A stretch of DNA of 5,479 nt, taken from positions 1 to 5,479 of the forward strand of contig PSRF01000110.1 in NCBI GenBank assembly GCA_003175865.1, given 5' to 3'. The notes beneath the pieces are model-generated. The model was not told the origin of the DNA. It saw only the letters and a list, made by a program, of their open reading frames with translations, and did not search any database. This DNA is from Blastocatellia bacterium. GTDB lineage: Bacteria; Acidobacteriota; Blastocatellia; Pyrinomonadales; Pyrinomonadaceae. This document shows positions 1-4,648 of the stretch, piece by piece (positions within the stretch are counted from its first letter, which is position 1; the number at the start of each line of letters is the position of its first letter). A program made the translations under genes and the position numbers.

Positions 1-20
1 CCTCACCCCAGCAACCACTT

Positions 21-46
21 GAGACGGAGGATCCACCAACCGTCTC
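21..46. other. Small inverted repeat in the putative leader at the left edge
   Basis: GAGACGG (21-27) and CCGTCTC (40-46) make a perfect 7-base-pair stem around a 12-base loop containing GGATCC. No T run follows on either strand, so it is not an intrinsic terminator. If the promoter at 58-87 is real, this hairpin would lie within the first few dozen bases of its transcript, as in a structured 5' leader or the beginning of a small RNA. No start codon with a ribosome-binding site is visible after it before the window ends. Confidence 0.35.
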
Positions 47-57
47 TCTTGCCCCAC

Positions 58-87
58 AATATACATCGCAACGGTCGTGCCGTGCAA
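58..87 (-). promoter_or_regulatory. Candidate sigma70-type promoter reading left off the window
   Basis: On the minus strand, TTGCAC (82-87) and TATATT (58-63) are 18 bases apart; shifting the -10 by one base gives a spacing of 17. A transcript would start near the GGGGC at about 51-55 and run off the left edge. A perfect 10-base palindrome, TTGAGCTCAA (100-109), lies 12 bases upstream of the -35 box and could be an operator half or chance. The product of this unit is outside the window. Motif match only. Confidence 0.4.
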
Positions 88-164
88 GAGAGTTTTTGGT
101 TGAGCTCAAGGCGTCCAACGTTTATGGGGAAAATGCGATCAGCACTGGAACTTGCAGGCATTCA

Positions 165-193
165 CGAGGAAAATCGGATGTACATTTTTCTCG
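165..193. other. Inverted repeat downstream of glmM (possible transcript-end hairpin)
   Basis: CGAGGAAAAT (165-174) and ATTTTTCTCG (184-193) form a 10-base-pair stem around a 9-base loop. It lies about 35 bases past the glmM stop. As plus-strand RNA every position pairs, with one G-U. As the glmM transcript (minus strand) there is one A-C mismatch. The stem has an A/T-rich half, but no T run follows on the minus strand, so it is not a standard intrinsic terminator. A role in ending or protecting the operon's 3' end is an inference from position. Confidence 0.4.
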
Positions 194-227
194 ATCCAGC
201 ATGTAGAAATTTCATCTGAGGAAGAAT

Positions 228-1586
228 TTACACGCCAATTTCCTGCCTGATCGCTTCCGCTATTTGGTTCGCATAACTCTCGATCTGCTTCTGGTCTTCG
301 CCCTCGATCATCACACGAGCCAGGGGTTCAGTTCCAGAGTATCGCAATAGCAAACGACCCCTGTTCGCGAGCTTGTGTTCCACCTGATCGACCGCGACCC
401 GGACCGAACGCAAATCGCTGAAACTAGTCTTCTCGCGAACGCGAACGTTAACGAGAATCTGCGGGTAGGTTCTAAAGCCAGAGGTCGCTTGACTAAGTGT
501 CTGGTCGGACTCGCGGAGAGCACGCAAAAGACAAAGCGCCGTAATCATTCCGTCTCCAGCCAAACTCAACTCCGGCATAATGATATGCCCAGATTGCTCT
601 CCACCGAGGCTCGTTTCGCTCCTCAGCAGTTCTTCAAGCACGTACTTGTCGCCAACATCAGTTCGTACGAGCTTCACTCCAGTAGATCTAAACGCAATCT
701 CCAGACCGATATTGCTCATTACCGTCGAGACAACAGTGTCGCGATTTAACTGACCAGTCCGGCGGAGATGGTTTGCAAGGACCCAGAGAGTCGCGTCCCC
801 ATCAACGTACGTTCCGTTTTCATCGACGAACAATGAACGGTCGGCATCGCCATCGAAGGCCACACCTAGATCCGCTTGCTCTCGTTTGACACGCTCTCGC
901 AAACCATCGATGTGAAGTGAACCACAGTTCAGATTGATGTTTCTGCCATCCGGCTCACAGTTGATCGGAACCACTGTTGCACCCAGGCGCTCGAAGAGTG
1001 CTGGAGCTAACTTGGAGCACGCACCATTCGCGCAATCAACGACGATCTTCAAACTTTTTAGACAGAAATCTTTCCCTATCTCTTCAATGAGAAAATTGAG
1101 ATAACGATCGAGCAGTGATGCCTCATCGCCAAGAGGCGCGAAGGTGCGGTCTGCTGCCTTTGACTTGGTCGTTTCAATGCGCGCCACGATGTCCGCTTCA
1201 ATCAAGCGCTCTACGGAATCCTCGAGCTTGCGTCCCGAGGGTGAAAAGATCTTGATACCGTTGTCCTGGTATGGATTGTGTGAAGCACTGATAACCACAC
1301 CTGCATCGGCCGCAAGTCGGCGCGTGAGAAACGCAACTCCAGGTGTGGTGATGACGCCGGCAGAATGACATTCAGCGCCTGCGTTGTTTGCTCCCGCGAT
1401 GAGTGCCTGCTCGATCCATTCGCCAGACTCCCGGGTGTCTCTGCCAATAATTATTTTAGGCGCAGCTTTGAGAGAATCTCGAAGATATCGCGCAAGAGAG
1501 AAACCAATTATGTTTACTGTTGATGCGTCGAGTGGGAATCGGCCAGCCTCACCTCGGATGCCGTCGGTACCAAAAAGAGCTTTCAT
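228..1586 (-). CDS. glmM: Phosphoglucosamine mutase GlmM
   Basis: GlmM converts glucosamine-6-phosphate to glucosamine-1-phosphate in the cytoplasm, the step before UDP-GlcNAc, and so feeds peptidoglycan and other envelope polymers. At 452 residues it matches the family's usual length of about 445-450. All four alpha-D-phosphohexomutase domains are visible. The N-terminus carries the GTDGIRG signature (residues 6-12). The phosphoserine loop SASHNP (100-105) places the catalytic serine at Ser102, the same number as in E. coli GlmM. The magnesium loop DGDADR is at 245-250, the sugar-binding loop GGEQSGH at 328-334, and the phosphate-binding loop RYSGTEP at 415-421. The ATG start is supported because GTDGIRG normally begins a few residues from the N-terminus; no strong Shine-Dalgarno sequence precedes it. 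It starts 33 bases after the cdaR stop and is the last gene of the cdaA-cdaR-glmM cluster, probably translated from a shared transcript. In Firmicutes GlmM binds CdaA and lowers its activity. The stop is TAA. The family assignment is near certain. Confidence 0.97.
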   Translation of the reverse strand: MKALFGTDGIRGEAGRFPLDASTVNIIGFSLARYLRDSLKAAPKIIIGRDTRESGEWIEQALIAGANNAGAECHSAGVITTPGVAFLTRRLAADAGVVISASHNPYQDNGIKIFSPSGRKLEDSVERLIEADIVARIETTKSKAADRTFAPLGDEASLLDRYLNFLIEEIGKDFCLKSLKIVVDCANGACSKLAPALFERLGATVVPINCEPDGRNINLNCGSLHIDGLRERVKREQADLGVAFDGDADRSLFVDENGTYVDGDATLWVLANHLRRTGQLNRDTVVSTVMSNIGLEIAFRSTGVKLVRTDVGDKYVLEELLRSETSLGGEQSGHIIMPELSLAGDGMITALCLLRALRESDQTLSQATSGFRTYPQILVNVRVREKTSFSDLRSVRVAVDQVEHKLANRGRLLLRYSGTEPLARVMIEGEDQKQIESYANQIAEAIRQEIGV

Positions 1587-1619
1587 TAGACAGAAGATTC
1601 TTTGAGTGAAAATAGGCGA

Positions 1620-2579
1620 CTAACGAGACGCCACGAACTTTTCGGGCTTTATTGATTTCAATATAACTTTGCCTTGATAGACTGACGGTAATTCCAAAGT
1701 AGGCTGACTCGCGTTGCCGTTGAGATGGACTCTGATGTCAGTTCGCTTCAACTGCGACATCAACGTACCAGGACCCGCTAATGTAACCGTTGCGGTGTGC
1801 TGCAGAAGTTTCGCATTGTTATCAGCGTCGACTGGTACGTCGGCGAAAACTGTCTCTGTGCGTCGCTCGCCGATTTCGATATCTACACTCAAGACCGGAT
1901 TGAGCAGATCAACCTTCGGATCAGAAATGTCTAACGCTACATTGGGTTCAGTAAAACTTTCCTTGCGACCACTGACTGAAACCGTCTCGGTTAATGCTTT
2001 CGGGATTGCGTTGACATTGCTCGCTGGACCATGGGCACTGACGGTCGTTTTACTGGGGCGAACTGCATAGACTTCGTAGCCTGGGGCTGGTGTCCCTTCA
2101 ATCCGAGGTTCAATAGGTATTTCCTTGTCGATTACGGCTTCAAGTCGAATTGAAATCACACTTGGTTGAAACCCTTCAATTTTGACGCCTTGCGGAAGCT
2201 GGGCAATTTGGGCGCGGTCCGCCAGTCTCAGCACACGTTCGCCTTCGTGTTGATCGCTGATATCAACCGTGGCGATTAATGATGTCCGGTCCAGCTCGTC
2301 AAGCTTGTGTTTGCTACCAGTCAGCAACACATCCACTGTCCTTGGTGGATCGTTGCTAATCTCCAGCGAATCGGGACGATTAAACTTCAACTGCGCACTT
2401 GCATGCGTGTTAATTGGAGTGTTCTGACTCGTGACTACAAACCACAGCAAGAGCGTAATGCCAAGGGACAGCAATTTAAGGTTCCAGTCTTCGATGAAGA
2501 TCTTTCGCAGTATACGTTCGAGGCGCGAAGGCACTCGCGCTTCAACGGTCGAAACTTCATCAACGTCTTGAAAAGGCAT
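1620..2579 (-). CDS. cdaR: YbbR-domain membrane protein, CdaA regulator CdaR
   Basis: This is a single-pass membrane protein with YbbR repeats. In species where it has been studied, it sits beside the diadenylate cyclase CdaA and tunes its activity. An N-terminal cytoplasmic segment of about 33 residues is followed by one membrane helix (about 34-50, sequence NLKLLSLGITLLLWFVV), a typical YbbR-protein opening. The rest should be extracytoplasmic. I count about three YbbR-like units, at roughly 58-147, 148-236 and 240-316. The second has the usual opening KEIPIEP and a PGYEV turn; each unit has a V-x-V-x-x-x-G-P/S strand-turn pattern. At 319 residues it is shorter than the B. subtilis protein, which I recall as having more repeats. 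The start lies 19 bases after the cdaA stop. No good ribosome-binding site precedes the ATG, so translational coupling to cdaA, or a GTG at residue 16, are alternatives. The direct position between cdaA and glmM is the strongest argument for the CdaR role; sequence alone supports YbbR. Confidence 0.9.
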   Translation of the reverse strand: MPFQDVDEVSTVEARVPSRLERILRKIFIEDWNLKLLSLGITLLLWFVVTSQNTPINTHASAQLKFNRPDSLEISNDPPRTVDVLLTGSKHKLDELDRTSLIATVDISDQHEGERVLRLADRAQIAQLPQGVKIEGFQPSVISIRLEAVIDKEIPIEPRIEGTPAPGYEVYAVRPSKTTVSAHGPASNVNAIPKALTETVSVSGRKESFTEPNVALDISDPKVDLLNPVLSVDIEIGERRTETVFADVPVDADNNAKLLQHTATVTLAGPGTLMSQLKRTDIRVHLNGNASQPTLELPSVYQGKVILKSIKPEKFVASR

Positions 2580-2598
2580 ATCGCGTTACGCTGAATAA

Positions 2599-3453
2599 TC
2601 AAACGGGCGCTATCTCTTCCGTTTCCGAATCACCATTCGGCAATTGCGCTGGTTGTTCCTTTTTCTTTGGGGTGAAGTTTAGTGCGTCAAAAATCGCAGC
2701 ACGAAGTGTCGTTGCGTCGAGTCCGCGACGAATTTCCCCTGCTTGGACAAACGAAATTAACCCTGTCTCTTCGGAAACGACAACCGCAACTGCATCGGTA
2801 TCCTCAGTCACGCCGATCGCCGCACGATGTCGCGTTCCGAGATTCTTTGACAGCCGTGGGTTCAACGTCAACGGTAAAAAGCAGGAGGCGGCGGCAACAC
2901 GATGGCGACGAATCACAACAGCACCATCGTGAAGTGGAGTCGCGGGATTGAAAATACTGACCAGCAAATCGTAACTGAGCTCGGCGTCGAGTTGGACGCC
3001 TCCATCCGACACATTCTTCAAACCAACATTTCTTTCAATCACAATGAGGGCGCCAGTCTTTGTCGACGCTAACGTCGTCGAGGCCAGCACAACCTCATCG
3101 TAGACACCTTCGCCAAACTGGCCTCGGTGAACTCGTGTAAATGGCATGCGGAATCGATTGCCAAACGTTATCAGTGCTTGCCGGATCTCAGACTGGAACA
3201 AAACGATGATTGCTATCCCGATGTAGAGCAGACCATTCCGCAAAACAAACTCAAGTGTTGCCAGATCTTGTTTGACCGAAAGCCAGTAGAGGAAGAAGAG
3301 GGCTGCAATACCAGCCGCCATCGGAGCGGCGCGGGTTCCTCGAAGAAGTTTCAAAACTCCATACACAAGCAACAAGACAAGGGCGATGTCCGCGATGTTT
3401 CGCGGTTCAACGACGCGTCTTAGATACTCTGTGTATGGTAGTAGAAGTAACAT
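2599..3453 (-). CDS. cdaA: Membrane diadenylate cyclase CdaA (c-di-AMP synthase)
   Basis: CdaA condenses two ATP into cyclic di-AMP, a second messenger that controls potassium and osmolyte transport and cell-wall homeostasis. The 284-residue protein has three N-terminal membrane helices (about 20-38, 43-58 and 74-87), then a short linker and the cytoplasmic DAC (DisA_N) domain from about 100 to 262. Both diagnostic catalytic motifs are intact: DGA at 176-178 within LHDGAVVI, and RHR at 208-210 within GTRHRAAIG. The metal- and nucleotide-handling stretch VSEETG follows at 226-231. This architecture is that of CdaA (DacA/YbbP), not of soluble DisA or CdaS. The final 20 or so residues, lysine- then acid-rich, look like a flexible tail. 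Upstream of the ATG is only a weak GAAG element. The gene is 85 bases downstream of the CDF transporter gene and 19 bases before cdaR, and heads the c-di-AMP/glmM cluster. Because the catalytic motifs are complete, it should be active; a degenerate cyclase is unlikely. Confidence 0.96.
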   Translation of the reverse strand: MLLLLPYTEYLRRVVEPRNIADIALVLLLVYGVLKLLRGTRAAPMAAGIAALFFLYWLSVKQDLATLEFVLRNGLLYIGIAIIVLFQSEIRQALITFGNRFRMPFTRVHRGQFGEGVYDEVVLASTTLASTKTGALIVIERNVGLKNVSDGGVQLDAELSYDLLVSIFNPATPLHDGAVVIRRHRVAAASCFLPLTLNPRLSKNLGTRHRAAIGVTEDTDAVAVVVSEETGLISFVQAGEIRRGLDATTLRAAIFDALNFTPKKKEQPAQLPNGDSETEEIAPV

Positions 3454-3538
3454 TCAGTTCTTCGAGTTTACTAACTTGAGTTGCGTGACGTAGCGGTAGC
3501 AACTTATTTTCTCCAACCGCGGTCAACCTTCCGCGAGC
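3454..3538 (-). other. CDF-cdaA intergenic gap with two small inverted repeats
   Basis: This 85-base gap separates the CDF stop from the cdaA start. Two short inverted repeats are visible. CGCGG/CCGCG (arms 3531-3535 and 3518-3522, 8-base loop) lies just past the CDF stop. AGTTGC/GCAACT (arms 3499-3504 and 3479-3484, 14-base loop) is closer to cdaA. Neither is followed by a T run on the minus strand, so an intrinsic terminator is not supported. A TTGACC at 3521-3526 has no good -10 partner at 16-18 bases. I cannot tell whether cdaA has its own promoter here or is transcribed from the CDF promoter. Confidence 0.35.
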
Positions 3539-4486
3539 TCAACCAACATTCTGGGCAATAGCGTTTGTGTTTGCCAGGTGGTTGTCTCGAGCAGTTTCCA
3601 AAAAGATCATCTCCACCTTGGGTTCCGCCTGTTTTATTCGTCCTTCAATCTCTTCGATCGTCTGTTCGATGTCGCCAGTCACCAGATGCTCTTTTAGCTT
3701 AACGTGCGCATTGATCAAAATCTGTTTGGGAGCCAGGTGCATCGTTAATAACTCGACGACGCGCTCCACGTTTGGGTGTTCTTCAATCGCTCGTTTGATA
3801 GCTTCGATTGTTTTGGGTGTTGCAGCTTCACCCAACAATAATCCTCTTGACGAACGCGCAAGCACAAAGGCAACGACCGCGAGTACCAACCCAATTAGAA
3901 TAGACGCAACACCGTCCCAGTACGCTCCGGCAGTGCCACCCACTTCAAACTGCGTCAACAATAATCCGGCTGCGGCAATAATGATGCCCAGTAACGCTGC
4001 AGAATCTTCAAAGAGCACTGTCTTCGCTGTCGGATCTTTCGATTCGCGCAGATACTCGCTGAAGGACATCCCCTCATGATGAGCCTCGTGCAGTTCCTGG
4101 TAAATCGCCAGCGATATAGAAGCAGCTTCGAGCAAAAATGAGAGCCCGAGAACAATGTACGCCCATTCAAAGTGCGCCGGTGCGTGCGGATGTCGCAACT
4201 TCACGATGCCCTCGTAAATTGCATACGTGGCACCAACGCCAAAAATGAATATCGCTGCTATGAAAGACCAGAAAAACCGTTCTTTTCCGTAGCCGAAAGG
4301 ATGTTTAGCTGACGCGGGTCGCTTGAAAAACTGCAAACCTAACAGCAAGAAAACCTGGTTTGTCGTGTCGGCGACTGAATGGAGCGCTTCAGCCATCATC
4401 CCGGAAGAACCCGTAATGAGAGCTGCCACCAGTTTTAAGACGGCGATTAACGCGTTGGCAAAGAGCGCCCCGAGCACGGCCAACAT
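3539..4486 (-). CDS. Cation diffusion facilitator (CDF) metal transporter, ZnT9-like
   Basis: This is a proton-coupled divalent metal exporter of the inner membrane; the metal could be zinc, manganese, cobalt or iron and cannot be fixed from sequence. The 315-residue protein has six predicted helices at about 2-25, 30-52, 71-95, 108-129, 154-178 and 186-212, then a cytoplasmic ferredoxin-like domain (about 222-300). Helix 2 carries HSVADTTNQ (36-44), giving an HxxxD half-site (His36, Asp40). Helix 5 carries VLFEDSAALLG (157-167). There the usual HxxxD histidine position appears to be Val157, while Asp161 is kept and Glu160 lies beside it. That pattern, and the C-terminal PKVEMIFLE (289-297), resemble the SLC30A9/ZnT9 branch as I recall it. 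Histidines cluster in the helix 3-4 loop (99-105) and helix 4-5 loop (133-137). The ATG is preceded by AAGGA with 8-base spacing, and an in-frame stop lies seven codons upstream, so the start is secure. A sigma70-like promoter lies just upstream. Confidence 0.93.
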   Translation of the reverse strand: MLAVLGALFANALIAVLKLVAALITGSSGMMAEALHSVADTTNQVFLLLGLQFFKRPASAKHPFGYGKERFFWSFIAAIFIFGVGATYAIYEGIVKLRHPHAPAHFEWAYIVLGLSFLLEAASISLAIYQELHEAHHEGMSFSEYLRESKDPTAKTVLFEDSAALLGIIIAAAGLLLTQFEVGGTAGAYWDGVASILIGLVLAVVAFVLARSSRGLLLGEAATPKTIEAIKRAIEEHPNVERVVELLTMHLAPKQILINAHVKLKEHLVTGDIEQTIEEIEGRIKQAEPKVEMIFLETARDNHLANTNAIAQNVG

Positions 4487-4494
4487 ACGAATAA

Positions 4495-4499
4495 TCCTT
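4495..4499 (-). promoter_or_regulatory. Ribosome-binding site of the CDF gene
   Basis: AAGGA on the minus strand lies 8 bases before the ATG at 4486. It is the only clear Shine-Dalgarno sequence in the window and fixes the CDF start. The other four starts either have none or are out of view. Confidence 0.7.
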
Positions 4500-4525
4500 A
4501 GCTACGAATTGATAGCTCCGCATGG

Positions 4526-4554
4526 ATTATCGCGAAAAAAACCAGCGTAGGCAA
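4526..4554 (-). promoter_or_regulatory. Candidate sigma70-type promoter for the CDF gene
   Basis: Read on the minus strand, TTGCCT (4549-4554) and GATAAT (4526-4531) are separated by exactly 17 bases, each matching the sigma70 consensus at four and five of six positions. The spacer contains a run of seven T. A start about 7 bases further on would give a leader of roughly 30 bases that contains the AAGGA ribosome-binding site of the CDF gene. It could also be the principal promoter for cdaA-cdaR-glmM if transcription reads through the 85-base gap. The call rests on motif match and position only. Confidence 0.55.
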
Positions 4555-4562
4555 TGGAGGGA

Positions 4563-4604
4563 ATTGCTGATTTTCGATTGTCTATTGCTGATTTTTGGCT
4601 GAGT
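4563..4604. repeat. Degenerate 7-base-phased tandem repeat
   Basis: On the plus strand this stretch splits into consecutive heptads: ATTGCTG, ATTTTCG, ATTGTCT, ATTGCTG, ATTTTTG, then a divergent GCTGAGT. Five successive units begin ATT at 7-base intervals. The 12-base word ATTGCTGATTTT occurs twice, at 4563-4574 and 4584-4595, exactly 21 bases (three heptads) apart. It lies in the noncoding gap between the protease stop and the CDF promoter. It resembles, in kind, the short tandemly repeated heptamers known between genes of filamentous cyanobacteria. Function is unknown. Confidence 0.6.
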
Positions 4605-4634
4605 CAGGGCAAACCAGGTAGTGAGATCCACCAA

Positions 4635-4648
4635 CGGAAATCGGAAAT
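4635..4648. repeat. Exact tandem heptamer (two copies)
   Basis: CGGAAAT is present twice in perfect tandem, at 4635-4641 and 4642-4648, ending right against the stop codon of the protease gene. The unit length matches the 7-base phase of the repeat about 30 bases away in the same gap, though the unit sequence differs. Two copies alone could be chance. Confidence 0.4.

Noticed and set aside
163..216. A minus-strand ATG-initiated 17-codon peptide just past glmM
   Set aside because: It has no ribosome-binding site, is very short, and overlaps the inverted repeat at 165-193.
19..219. A 66-codon plus-strand open frame in the left noncoding stretch
   Set aside because: The start is not preceded by a ribosome-binding site, the product resembles no family I know, and the frame crosses the candidate minus-strand promoter and hairpins. 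It looks like a chance open frame.
1..227. A glmS ribozyme or glmS gene downstream of glmM
   Set aside because: GlmM is often near glmS, but the 227 bases shown contain neither the ribozyme core that I would recognise nor the start of a GlmS protein.
375..749. A 124-codon plus-strand open frame inside glmM
   Set aside because: It lies wholly antisense to conserved GlmM sequence and has no family features. It is a shadow of the real gene.
3518..3535. Intrinsic terminator between the CDF gene and cdaA
   Set aside because: The CGCGG/CCGCG stem is only 5 base pairs and is followed on the minus strand by GTTGGAGAAAA, with no T run.
3535..3546. GAGCTCAACCAA matching, in inverted orientation, the sequence at 96-107
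   Set aside because: The copy at 3535 overlaps the CDF stop codon and coding end, the flanks do not match, and half of the word is a common palindrome, so chance is the simplest reading.
3567..4079. A 170-codon plus-strand open frame inside the CDF gene
   Set aside because: It is long, but entirely antisense to the transporter. Its Ser-, Asn- and Ala-rich content is what the reverse complement of hydrophobic helix codons produces.
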